Shown here one piece after another: positions 34,001 to 45,757 of a stretch of 64,000 nucleotides of DNA. Source of the stretch: Rotaria sordida (lineage: Eukaryota; Rotifera; Eurotatoria; Philodinida; Philodinidae); assembly GCA_905250125.1 (NCBI GenBank), contig CAJNOL010000430.1, positions 1-64,000 on the forward strand, given 5' to 3'. The position numbers were made by a program, and so were the translations under genes. The stretch's first letter is position 1; each line of letters starts with the position of its first letter. The notes under the pieces are model-generated. The model made no database searches. It was not told the origin of the DNA and saw only the letters and a program-made list of their open reading frames with translations.

Positions 34001-34893
34001 CATTATTCAATGAATGATTATTCGAGAGCTTTGCTATTCTATGAAAGAACTCGTCAAATTCAAGAAAGATCTCTTGGTGAAAATCATTCTGATTTAGCAA
34101 TAACAAATAATAATACAGCTCCAACATATTTTGAAATGAAAGATTTTAAAAATGCACTTATTTTTTATCGAAAATCGCTTGATATAAGATTAATATCATC
34201 TTCGAATGACCAACAAGTTTTGGCTATTAATTATAACAATATTGCTACGGTCTATCAATCTATGAATGATAAATCTAATGCACTTTTATTCTGTGAAAAA
34301 ACACTTGAAATTCGAGAATCTTTTCTTTCTGATGATTTAAAATTAGCTACAACTTATAATAATATTGATTTCATTTATCATGAATTCGAAGATTATTCAA
34401 ATGCAATTTCATTTTATCAAAAATCATTGAAACTTCGTGAAAAATCTAATCGTTCTGATGATTCGTCATTAGCAACAATCTCTAATAATATTGCTTCAGG
34501 ATATAATTCAATGAAAGATAATTCAAATGCAATTTTATTCTATGAAAAAACTGTTCAAATTCGAGAAAAATTAAATTCAACTGATGAAAAATCTTTGGCA
34601 ACAGTTTATAATATCCTTGGTGCATTATATTAATCAATGAAAAATTATTCAGCTTCAATTGACAATTATGAAAAATTAGTTCAAATTTAAGATAAATCAT
34701 CAACTCCTAATTATTCATCATTAGCTAGAACTTATTATAATATGGCAAGAGCTTATGAACAACTTCAAGATTATCATAAAGCGATAAAACATGCCCAACG
34801 TTCTGCTGAAATGACTTCTCAAGCTTTTGCTCCTGATCATTCCGAAGTAATCGAAAATCAAAATTATATCGACCATCTTCGCAAAAAATTATA
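31014..34893 (+). pseudogene. ADP-ribosyltransferase fused to 19 TPRs, broken frame
   Basis: One gene is readable end to end but broken eight times. An N-terminal region (31024-31790) is followed by an ART domain (about 31800-32300) with an intact R-S-E signature: Arg in VVYRGQG (codon at 31949), Ser in FLSTS, and the E-K-E pair in SYKSEKEILF (from 32183). Then come 19 tetratricopeptide repeats of 42 residues (about 32450-34890) of the kinesin-light-chain kind (DLAxxYNNIGxxYxSMxDYxxALxFYEKxLEI). Frame changes occur near 31250, 32785, 33158 and 33575, all at runs of 7-9 A. In-frame stops lie at 31451, 31781, 34631 and near 34688. The family transfers ADP-ribose from NAD+ to arginine, and the TPR array would bind partners. 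Either a recent pseudogene, or in part sequencing error at A-runs. Confidence 0.85.
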
Positions 34894-35116
34894 ACATTTA
34901 ACAAAATAAAATCAATCATCTTCTAAGTAATTTTATCATGAAAATTTTATTCTAGCTTTTCTAGATTTTATTCTATTTTTGTTTTATTAATTAAAATAAA
35001 TAACATATTATCAAAAAGCTTTTAGTAATCAAAAATTTGTTCAGTAGACATTGGATGATGAAAATGAATTCAGTTTTTATTAATTTCTATCAATAGTTTC
35101 AGTAGGATCTAACAGA

Positions 35117-35142
35117 GTATGGATGTGGATACATCTACATCC
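35117..35142. repeat. Telomere-like inverted tract I (short)
   Basis: gtatggatgtggat is directly followed by acatctacatcc. This is the last member going rightwards, about 225 bp after the end of the ART-TPR gene. Confidence 0.4.
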
Positions 35143-35589
35143 TTGTTAACAATGGTACAACCTAATATATTCTTTAAATAAGTCTCTCCTATAACATATA
35201 GAAATTTTGAATTATTTAGTTCTAATTCATATCGTTCATGAACTCTCAATACATCGATATCACTTATTTTTCTTTGAGCAAATTTTCATATGATATTTTT
35301 ATTTGACAACCAGACCTTTCAATTGTCTTTAGAAATGGAAGGAGCTTAAAATTAGATAGATAATCGGAGTTATTCTGTCTACCTTATTAAACTTGATAGA
35401 TAGTTTTCCAACAATAACTCTAAATAATTGTAGACACGACATGAAAAATGGGCGAATAAGTTCTAGTCTATCTCGTATCGAGATCGATGTTAACAATAAT
35501 AAAGAAATAATAATATGAATACTTAATAGATATTTATTTAATTGAAAAATAAAAAAAGAAAAGAATTTGAAAATCTAAATATTGAATTA
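35143..35589. other. Spacer between accessory and core regions
   Basis: AT-rich. No gene or repeat is recognised. Confidence 0.4.
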
Positions 35590-37808
35590 TTATTTATAAA
35601 GTTGAAATTGATCAGCAATATAATCATCATTATCATGATAATAAGTAAAATGTAAATAAGTTTTATTAGCAAATATAGTTGTATATCCAAATAGTTGATC
35701 ATGAAATAAACTCCATTCAGCACCTGAATATGAACCTGTATCAAGATCTTGTCCAGCCATACCAATTAATACTTGTACTATACCATCATCAACACATTTA
35801 TGTTGAAACATTCGACATGATCGTTCATATGAATGTCGATGTGCATAAAGATTAATATCAACATGATATTTATAAAATAATGGTTCGAAATATAATTGAA
35901 GCATTATTTTAATTAAATCTATTGGATTTTCAGATTCTGATGTATACATATGTCGATGAGAACCAACAATTAGCCATGGAGTACGAGAACGATTTACTGA
36001 ACGAAGATCTTTTTCAATCCATTGATATTGATCAGATTGACGACGAAAATCATGTTCTGTTGAATAATAAATAATATGAATTGGACCAACATCAAAACTA
36101 TACCAAAAAAGACTATTTCCATTTAATGGAGAATGAAAACGACGAACCATAGGAACAGCACATTCACCACCTGAATCATAACCATAATTACCCCTACAAA
36201 TCAATTTCATTTCAAATCAATTTTAATACTAAATTAAATGTTATTATATCTGTCGCATGTTTGCAAAATTAAAATTTTTTTATTTAATATTCTATTCATT
36301 TCCCATTATTTGTTGAACACGAAACGATGAAATCTAATCATCTCGATTCCATCGAATCGTCTTTGGACAATTCACTGTTGACTAATTGCAACATATTTTA
36401 GTTTCGTTTACTGATCTAATTCATATAAAAATCTTACCATTTCGGTCTAAATCCTCCTGGACCTGATGCTCCACTTGGATCTTTATCTCCTCCAGTAAGA
36501 TGATCATATTCATGGTTTCCAATTCCAACCATATAAGGTACACGAGCTGCTATTGCTTGTATTTGAGTCATAAATGCATCCCATAAAGCTCCAATACCTC
36601 GAGCATAACTTATATCACCAATATGAAGTAAACAAGTAACATTTGTTGATATAATACGTGATGTTACTCGATTAATTGTTGATTTAGCACCAAGTTGAAC
36701 TGGTGATAAACCTAAATCGCCATAAGCAATTAAATAGACTGATTCATCTTTATTTTCAGGACGATTTCTAAATGAATATATTTGTGACCAACCATGTTGA
36801 TCTGTTCCAACACGATAGAAATATGTTGTTGATGGATGAAGATTTTCTAATAAAATAGTATGCATATATCCAGGATGAATAAATGTTTGTGGACCCCATA
36901 TATTTGCTTTTCCTTCACACATATCGGATGCTGTATAAGTTGTTGTTGTTCCATTTTGACATAAATTAAGTGACAATGGACTTAATCCATATTGACATTG
37001 AGGAATATATTCAGATGAATTTGTTAAATATGAAACATATATTTGATCAATACGATCACCATAAGCTAAATGAATATGTGTTGCTTCATTGTAATTTGAT
37101 GGTTCGACTATAGAAGATTTGGCAATTAATGAATAATTACCAGAACAATTATGATCACGAGAATAGTAACGAAATTCAAGTTGACGACGTAAATTTGTCA
37201 TTTGCCATGATGTACTATTTTCATCTTTTTTAACAAATTCATAGTCGAAATAACCACAAGCTAATTAAAACAACAAAAAGACATACATATATATATGTAT
37301 TCTAAGTTTTTTTTTTTCCTCTGGTTATTTATTTATCTATTGATCAACTATTATGTAATAGAATATTTCAACTAATGAAAAATTTCTTAATACTCTTAAC
37401 AAAAGTTAATGTGTTTCATTTTCAGTGTTTTTTTTCTTAATATATTAAAAGGAATTTTAAAGATATTAGCATATTGTAATATTCTTCTCCAGATTAAATA
37501 TATTTACCGTCCAAGGGATCAATGTCAACAAAATAAATTCCAACAAAATCATCAACACACGGAACTAATGTTGGTGTCCATGTGATAGTTATTTGATCAT
37601 TGCTTGAATAAACTGTAGCTGATACATTTATATTCATGATATTTAGACTTGTTGAAGAAGAATGAATCCCTGTACGGCGATTACATGTATATGGACTTGG
37701 TTCATCGCCTATACTATGATGTTTACCAAATGGTCCATTTGCATTTAAATGACGATCACCTACGACAAAACCTATAAATATTGCAAGAAAAACAAGCAAA
37801 TACTTCAT
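35590..37808 (-). CDS. Secreted purple acid phosphatase, long form
   Basis: Three exons (37508-37808, 36438-37260, 35590-36193) join in phase to 575 residues. A signal peptide (MKYLLVFLAIFIGFVVG) directs secretion or lysosomal entry. A fibronectin-III-like N-terminal domain is followed by the metallophosphatase domain. All five metal-binding blocks are present: YGDLG, GDISY, GNHEY, VGSHRH and AHRHSYERS. Glycine of the usual GHxH is Ala, but the His ligands remain, so activity is likely. These enzymes hydrolyse phosphate esters at acid pH with a two-metal centre. DSGGECAVPM and the length match the long plant/oomycete-type PAPs better than short mammalian TRAP. The introns are 247 and 244 bp. 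No odd features besides the Gly-Ala change. Confidence 0.88.
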
Positions 37809-38126
37809 TTTATGAAATAAACTTGTCCCAAAACATTTTGTATCATACTACTATTTAAATTAGAAAAAATAAAACGATAAACAAACTGATAATATATCTT
37901 CCTTTGCTTTATCGAGAACATTCTATACTGATAATAAACATACTGTTGTGAACGAAAATCTCTTCCATAGTAGAGTTTTCTAGATATTCTAGAACATTTC
38001 ATAAGATTAATATAAATACTCATCACTAGCCATCTTTGAATCATAATCACTGTCTAGTCTTTCGGCATTATTGTTAATCATTAGTTCTAATATACCTCTG
38101 ACATTTAGCTTTAGCAGTGTATTAGT
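37809..38126. other. Intergenic, no gene seen
   Basis: This is the 5' flank of the phosphatase gene. The minus-strand frame 37805-38050 has no domain and is not supported. Confidence 0.4.
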
Positions 38127-38363
38127 CAAGGGAAAAACAGCGGACTTGAAGTAGAAAAGTACGTCAAAGTAGACTACTTGAAGTAGTTCAAAGTACCACC
38201 CAAGTAGCCCAAAGTAGGAACAAGTAACTTATAATAACTTCAAGTAACATGAAGTAAATTTGAAATTGAAAAGTACTTCAAAGTAAGCTACTTGAAGTGA
38301 CTGAAAGTAACTTCAAGTAGCTTAAAGTAAGTTCAAGTCCAAAAGTCCGCTGTTTCCCCCTTG
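38127..38363. mobile_element. hAT-type MITE with internal tandem units, 237 bp
   Basis: The terminal inverted repeats are CAAGGGAAAAACAGCGGACTT and its complement ending at 38363. The flanks GTATTAGT (38119-38126) and GTACTAGT (38364-38371) are an 8-bp target duplication with one mismatch, as hAT elements make. The interior is built of 10-12-bp units (caaagtagcttac / acttcaagta) in both orientations, so it can fold extensively. No coding capacity. Confidence 0.8.
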
Positions 38364-38479
38364 GTACTAGTGCTATGGAAGTATATTTTATCTCAGCATT
38401 ACGTTGAGTTCAAAAGTTAGTTATGAGACTGTGGCGAAAGCATTCTATTGTGATGGGACAATGCTGAAATATTGGCTCA

Positions 38480-39250
38480 AATGATGGAAACAGTCAAAAG
38501 ATTTGATCGATTCAACCCGATCCGTTCGATGACGTGCAACGGCATAAAAACAGAATCAACAAATTATTTTACTCGCCAAACAACAGACATTCGTCACTAG
38601 TCGAGATATTGCAAACAAACTGAAGCCAAAATGAGTCTTGGTCAATGAGAGAACGGAGCGACGACGACTTAACGAAGCAGATGCAAAATACAATTGATTC
38701 ATGTCGAAGCCATTGCTTACAGAAGGTCATTGTGAGAACAATTTAAAATGAACGTAATTTAGAACCTACAACGGAAAAAAGAGATCATGAACATCATCAA
38801 CTATCCTATCAAAGTCAATATTTGGGATTGATTCTCAAGTCGAGGTTTTAGTCGCGTCATCTGTTTCAGACAGAACCTAAACATGAAATCAATGTATAGT
38901 ATTTGCAAGTATGGTTTCTTACCAACAGCTCAGAAATAGTTTAGATATGATTCAACGTTGTGGAAACTGCAAGACAATAGCGATACCAAACATACGTCAA
39001 ATCTAGCAATCAGCTAAGGAATAAATAATTCAGTTTATAAACCTGATTGGTCATCGATGGTATCTGATTTTGTATCCATCGAATATGTTTAACAAATCCT
39101 CAAAATGAAGTTATCAAGCAAAAGAGCTCACAACTCATCAATCGTTGATTTCTTGCAATAAAACACGAATGGAAGGCTCAATCATCAAAGTTGCACATCA
39201 AACTTGGACATTCTATGAATAATCGAATTTTTGCAGTTGATAAAAGTCAC
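38480..39250 (+). pseudogene. Tc1-type transposase relic
   Basis: Plus-strand pieces in changing frames match the Tc1 transposase order. A helix-turn-helix-like start (RQTTDIRH, near 38580) is followed by FSSRGFSRVI near 38840 and YGFLPTAQK near 38920. Then LQDNSDTKHTSNL near 38970 is the hallmark DND-x-KHTS containing the second catalytic Asp. PDWSSMVSDFVSIEYV near 39045, where active copies have SPDLNPIE, comes last. Several stops break it, and the third acidic residue is not evident. The element is dead, and terminal repeats were not found. Confidence 0.65.
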
Positions 39251-39259
39251 GGTGATTTT

Positions 39260-40688
39260 ATATTACATGTATGACCGAAGTGTACTATGAGTTTGTAGAT
39301 TTTTATTTAATCAGTTAATTTAGTAAAATTCGTCTAGAGGGAAACTTTTATTCGCTACTGTACGAAACATACCATATTCATCATCGAGAATAAAATTTAA
39401 TCAAACGTTTTGAAAATACATTTTTATTTAAATAATTACTGTTTAGAGAAATATCTTATCGTTCATACTTTTGACAAAAAAAAATGTCTTTGAAAATTAA
39501 AAATAAGTTTTCCAAAATGGAAATACTCTTTATCGAAATATTCATCAATTAAATCTTTCTAGATAATATAAATGTTTCTAATTATTAAAAATATGTAATG
39601 AAAAACTATATGGATGTTCGAGTCTATGTAATTAACTTAATAATGAATGAAAAAAGAAGAAATTATACAATAGAAATTTTAGTTTCATCATACGGATTTA
39701 CTTTAAATACAATAAGAAGTCTTTAGATAAACATTTCTATTAACATGATGATATACACCTATATTTTAGTTAACTATTTTCTTATGATTATAATATGTTA
39801 TTAAATTATAAATTTTTGATTTTAAGATTATTATATTATTAAATTTGATTATGATGAAAACATGATTATTGCGGCTTTTTTATCAATGTATTATTTATTT
39901 TGATTATTAATCAAATTTCGAATAATATGATTTTTAATTGATAATATGATTATATATTTTTTATTATATCATAGAATGTTATTTTTGTTATTTTTTTCAT
40001 GATCATCTCTTTTTATATTTTCCTTTTCTTTTCTATACTCTTCTATATAGATTAATTTTCGTTATCTTCGCTGATGATGATCGTACATAATAAAAGATTG
40101 AAAATTTCAGATTTGGAAAATAAAAATATACTTTATATAATTTCTTCTTTTTTTATTCATTATTAAAAAGAAATATGTAATCTTTGTAGAAATCTACATT
40201 ATTTATCTAGTGATTATCATTTCTATAAATGAAAATTGAAGATGATTCATTGAAATTTAATGAATATAGTTTAATGTTGATCATGAAGTATCGATAGATA
40301 ATGAAAACTTTGGTTATTATCGCCTATTTTTAATTTTATTTGAAACTAAAACGCAAAAAATGTTAGTATTGACAAATATGAAGGAAAGAAAAATGAAAAA
40401 TTTGAGAACAATACTTAATGCACTCGAAAATATTGACACAGTATAAAATAAAACAAAATATTTTCAAAGAAAATGGAACAGACAAGAAACTAATCAAAAT
40501 GATCATGACAATAATTATATATTCTTTAAGAAAATCTCTTTTATTCAATTTATATTTATATGATTTATATAAAGAGTTAATTATAAGAATTGAATGATAG
40601 TCCTATTTGTTCTTTATTTATTAAAAAAAAAATATCTTGCTAACAGATGTAACAATTGAGATTTATAAAAAGCGAAAATTTTAATTAT
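39260..40688. other. AT-rich, no gene seen
   Basis: A very AT-rich stretch (for example 39750-39990 is almost all A and T). The frame 40363-40548 is not credible. Confidence 0.4.
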
Positions 40689-43646
40689 CTACGTTTTTTT
40701 TTGAGAAATATATTTCGTGAGATTTGAAGCTTCAAAAAATTTCAAAAGATCATTATGATTTCTTTTATATGTTACTAAGAGTCCGTCAGTAATTAACATA
40801 TTTTTATTTTTATGATTATAAGATATTGTTTGATTTTTAAGAGTTGTCATACTTCCATGATTTGCTCTTAATATAGCATCAGGAGCACAAACATCCCATT
40901 TTTTAATTGGAGTTATATGAAGATAATAATCAGCATATTCTTCCAATACTTGAACTGTTTTATAACCTAAAAAATTAAAATGAATTAAAAAATGATGGAA
41001 AATAAAACTAAAAATAAAACCTGATCCAGCAGCTGGAATAATTTTATATTGTTTATCACGATAAATATTTTTAAGAATTTCATGAGCATGACCAGCATGT
41101 GAACGAGATAAAATAATTTCATCAATAGATGGTTTATGAGCTTCTAAAAGAATATTTTCATCTCGTTTAATAGGTGAATTATCAACACCAACCCAAGCCC
41201 ATACTAAGATAAATAAAATTATTTTTATTTTATTTAAATTTTATTTTCTTCTTTTAATAAATTTACTTAATTTATCAGTAAATGGTGCATAAAGAATTCC
41301 AATAGTTGGTTTTTGTTCGATTGTAATACATAACATAACCATGACATATTGAAGAAGATCCTCTAAATAATCAATAAACTTGTTTAATTATTTATTTATT
41401 ATTATTGTCAATGATCAATGTTTGTTAAACTGGATATCCGAAATGAAATCTAATTATATTCAAAATCTTAGTTCAATTTTTTATTGAATTCTAAAAATGT
41501 ATTCGATATTATTTTTTAATCTACTTTTTTTTTTCGTTGAGGAATAGAAATAAATTTAATTTGATACAAAATATGGATAAATGTACTTTGTTCACAGAAA
41601 TTTTTCATATGATGCTTTTTATTTTCTAAAAAAAAAATGTTTTTTTGTTTATCAGTGACATTATATTAGTACTATTTATAGAAACAAAATAATCAAAAGC
41701 CAAAAAAAAACACCCATGAAAGAATAATCGAAGCATTATTTTTCACATATATAATGTATTTTATTTGAAAAAATTTTTGGTATTTCCTTCTTATAGATAA
41801 GAAATTCATTTTAATTTTTTATTACACAGGAGAAAGTGAAATCTATATGAATCTACCTTATCTAAAAATACATATGTATTCAGCCCTGATTTACGATCAA
41901 TATCAAAGCACAACTTAAGTAGCTAGATGTCAATCAACAGAAAAAAAAACACGAAAACATTTTAACCAATTACTCAAATAATATATTCTCGTCATCCTAC
42001 ATTGTTTATTCAATAATTATTATCCATATCAAACCTCAATGTACTCAATTAAAAATGGAATAAGTCAACAATAGTATATTTTATTGATCTCCTATTTGCA
42101 ATAGTAGAAGAAGAGAATAATCGAATATTAATCTATAGAAAATCTGATGGTGTTTAGTTACTAATCAGGGTTATAAAAGAGATTAATTTTGAAAAAAACA
42201 GCTTCAATTACTAATTAATGATAATAGTCTTTCTATTTTTATATATAGATTACTCTGAAAATATTTCATTAAATGATTCTACAAATTTATTGTATTGATC
42301 TTTGACTTTTCAGTTGCTCATGATGGAAAAATGGTCATGTCTTTTTTTTAAAATTTACCTATAAAAAAAAGAAAAATGATCCAATGACTTGTGAATTCAA
42401 TCGATTCTTTATAAATATGATCCCTTTCGTGACTCTGACAAGTTACTTAATCCCATCTTTCGATGTTGTCCTTCTCAATTTATTCTATTTTTAACCGAAT
42501 ATTTTTAGGTTTGCTCTCAAGATGAATTATTCAATGCAATATGCAAAATAGTCTTTTTTTAGTTTGTCTATTATTAAGAATAATTTTCATGAAAAAAATT
42601 TTTTTCTAATTTATGAATGAAGTTATATAAAAATTTGAAAACTTAAAAGGTTATTTTTAACATTTTCTATCTCATGTTATCAAATAATTATCATAATCAA
42701 ATCATTTTTGTTGGATATGGGTCAAGAAAACCTTTTCTATGCAATTGCGATTATCATTAGCAAAAGAAGAAAAACAATTAAATTGGATTTTTTTTTACAG
42801 AATATTTTAGACATATCTGATCGAATTAATATTAAAAATTTAGAAAGAAGATTTCGAATAAGGAGAGTTACACTTCTTTATTTCTAAAGATTTCATGTAA
42901 ATATATTGGTCTTATAAATCATCATTAAAATCGGAGGATATAAACAAGCAGAAAAAAAACATCGGATGGAAATATTGAATATAAAATGATAATAATACCT
43001 GTAAATTCTTTAGTTGCATCTAAAGGATCAACCCAAACAGCAACTGATGATAATGGAACGTTCATTAAATTTTGATCATATTGAATAAATGGAATTTTTG
43101 GAAATTTATCTTCAATATTAAATTCTTGTTGAATTAATTGAAAATCTTTATGATTAATTTGATCTTTTTCTTCTGATATAATCTTGAAAAATGAATTAAA
43201 ATAAAAAAAAAAGAACAATGGTCAATTGATTTTAATATAAACTATAAAAATACTTGGAGATTTTGAAATTTATTTTTTAATCCATTGGTTATTATTGAAT
43301 GTGAAATAAAATCTGCAACTGTAACAGGTTCACTTGGTAAATTTCTAAATGATTTTTTTTTAAGAATTTTTTTAAAATTGTTTTTTGTATTTTTTATTAT
43401 TTTAATTGTTTGTCCAGCTTGATATGTTAATTTAAAAGCGTCATTAAATAAATCAATTAAATTTATATCTTCATCATTATCCATTTCAATATTTTCAATT
43501 AAAGTTTTTTTTCTCTGAGAATATAATATTAGAATTAACAAAAAACAAATTATAAAAGCCAACGTCAATAATGAATGATGAGGACGAATTTTAACACCAA
43601 ACATCGAAATTACATCTAGCATCTTCAATAAAAGAAAAAGCCCCAA
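40689..43646 (-). CDS. Golgi-type 3'-phosphoadenosine 5'-phosphate phosphatase
   Basis: Five exons (43254-43646, 42999-43182, 41267-41362, 41021-41203, 40689-40966) join in phase to 377 residues. Human BPNT2 has 359. An N-terminal membrane anchor (LLTLAFIICFLLILILYSQ) precedes a luminal inositol-monophosphatase-type domain. Motifs present are TVADF, SEEKD, WVDPLDATKEFT (metal-binding DPLDxT), SRSHAG, AAGSGYK and KKWDVCAPDAI (second metal motif). The enzyme splits 3'-phosphoadenosine 5'-phosphate, the by-product of sulfation in the Golgi, to AMP and phosphate; it is Mg-dependent and lithium-sensitive in the family. The start may be Met9 (MLDVISM) rather than Met1. Intron 2 is unusually long (1.6 kb), the others 54-85 bp. 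All catalytic blocks are intact. Confidence 0.88.
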
Positions 43647-43725
43647 TAATCTATTATGTCTTTTGGTTTTTCTTTAAACAAACAAGAAAAAAAAACGAAC
43701 AGAAGAGAATGATAGACAATGAAAA

Positions 43726-44282
43726 TTATGAAGATATTTGATGAAGTAAATTAATATGATTAGGTGATGTTGAGATAAATTGTTCGAAAAAAGATAATTG
43801 AGATGGTTTATAAATTCTTAATAATGAAGAAGCATCTTTTAATTTATACCAATGTCTTTGTCGATTAATTAATCTTTTATCATCCCAGTCATCATATTCT
43901 TCTTCAACATAAACAACATAGACAGTTGTTCGATGTTTTCTTTCAAGATTTTCAAAAACGCCTAATTCTCGAAGAATACGTCCTTTAACACCTGCTTCTT
44001 CATATAATTCTCTATGAGCAGCATCTGTTGTAGTTTCATTTGGTTCAACACCACCACCTGGAACTATCCATGATGATTTATCACGATGAGATGTTATTAA
44101 TAATATCTTTTCAAAATAAATTTTGTTTGTAAAAAAATTTAAAAAAAAAAATTTATTTTTTTGCTTCTTACTTCATCTTCATGTTGACTTCTTACACAAA
44201 TACAAGCAGCTCTTTGTCGATAACCATCATCATCAAAAAAACGCATTTTGTTAGGATCCTTTTCATAATGATTACCTGTCAT
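43726..44282 (-). CDS. Diphosphoinositol polyphosphate phosphohydrolase (Nudix)
   Basis: Two exons (44172-44282 and 43726-44106) give 163 residues. NUDT3 has 172. The order matches DIPP enzymes: DDDGYRQRAACICVRSQ, then SSWIVPGGGVEPNE, the Nudix box from GGG to YEEAGV (G-x5-E-x7-RELYEEAG), FENLERKHRTTVYVV, and the C-terminal YKPSQLSFFEQF. These cytosolic enzymes remove the beta-phosphate of inositol pyrophosphates (and Ap5A/Ap6A) using Mg. The intron is 65 bp. An alternative first exon exists at 44464-44536 (MKNIFDCRYIKK). It is spliced to an acceptor at 44276-44277, is also in phase, and would give a longer N-terminus. I cannot choose without RNA. Confidence 0.88.
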
Positions 44283-44539
44283 TTCGATAAGAGAAAAACA
44301 AAAAAACAAACAATTCTGTATGAAAGACCCAATCAAAAAACAGAAGGTAAATACAAAAAAAAAATCACCAAAAGATAAACAATAGACTAGACAATATCAA
44401 CACAATTTATATAAATCAGTTCGAAAATGAAAACATTTTTTAAGATAGAATATTGATACTAACTTGCCCGAAGACAATGACGATTATCAATTTTCAAATT
44501 CTTTTTTATATAACGACAATCGAAAATATTCTTCATTGC

Positions 44540-45757
44540 CTCATTATACCAAATTTTTTTTTCTTTTTTTTTTTCTTTTTATCTAAAAATTAATTTATTC
44601 ATTGAGACTTCGTATAAATATAAATAACTAAACAATCGTAAAATCAGTCCACTTTTTCTCAATGGTTAAATACACAATTCAATCATTTACGTTCTCAAAG
44701 AGATGTCACTAGTTTTTGTGTTTTTGTTTTTAATTTAGTATTATCGCTTACTAATACGAATATATTCATTAGGGTTTCAATCAAACTGAAATATTATTAA
44801 CAAAATTTGTACGTACCTTTCATATTTATTTTTACTATGAGAGACTTTTACTAAGATATGAATCAATATATCATTTAATCTCGATCTTTTATACTTATAA
44901 CAGATAATAAAACAATTCTTTGACCTTGTTTTCTCATAGAAAACATAAAAAGGAGAAAGTCTATTTGGTAATAAAAGTGAACAAAGTCTATTGATTACTG
45001 GATATTATAATGAATTCCTAGAATGACTGGATATTCGAGGTGAATGATCAACAAAAGATGACTCAATCAATATAAGAATTTTAAAAGAAAATATTAAATA
45101 AATAGTTTTAGTTTTTCTTAAAGTATTTCTTATTTCGATCTCGAAAAGAAAAAAAACACTCAAATATGTCAAGAATAAAAATCTGTTTTTTACCTTTTGA
45201 TAATTTGTGTCTGTGAGTATAAATAAGGTGTATACCTTATGTAGGAGTCTATTTTATTGATGATTGATGATTTATTTGATGAAGGAAAACAAAACTTAAA
45301 GAGTCAATAGTCGATCTTTTTTTTTTTATTTCATATCTGACTTTTTCCTATTAATTTCGTCTAGCTGTTGGCTGATAATATTGCATATTTTTTTCTCTTG
45401 TTCGCCTTTTATCGACGGCATTAGAACATAGCAAGAGATGAAAAGCAGCCATTAGAGAAAGAGAGAGAGAGAGAGAGAAAATGTAATGATGACGTTTGTG
45501 TTTTTCGACAGAAGCAGAAATAATAAGTCGTCTGTTTATTGCAACTGATGCGAATGACATATGTTAGTTGTACATAAGAATTTCATTATCCATAGATATA
45601 TATATCCCATTGATCATGCAAAAAACAACAAACAAGAAAAATTTTTTTTTTTTTCGTATCTATTTAAATGAATATTTCTATCACACTTGAATAGATTCCA
45701 ATCGAGAAACAAAAAAAAAAGGTAATATCACAAAAAAAAAAATAAAATAAAAGGAAA
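44540..45757. other. AT-rich intergenic region
   Basis: No gene is seen. A short GA microsatellite lies at 45455-45480, and the ORF around it (45351-45560) is not supported. Confidence 0.4.

Noticed and set aside
31014..34893. Alternative genetic code explaining TAA/TAG inside the ART-TPR gene
   Set aside because: Core genes in the window use TAA, TAG and TGA as ordinary stops, and the gene also has frameshifts.
45351..45560. 69-residue minus-strand frame with a Ser-Leu repeat
   Set aside because: The repeat is the GA microsatellite at 45455-45480; no other support.
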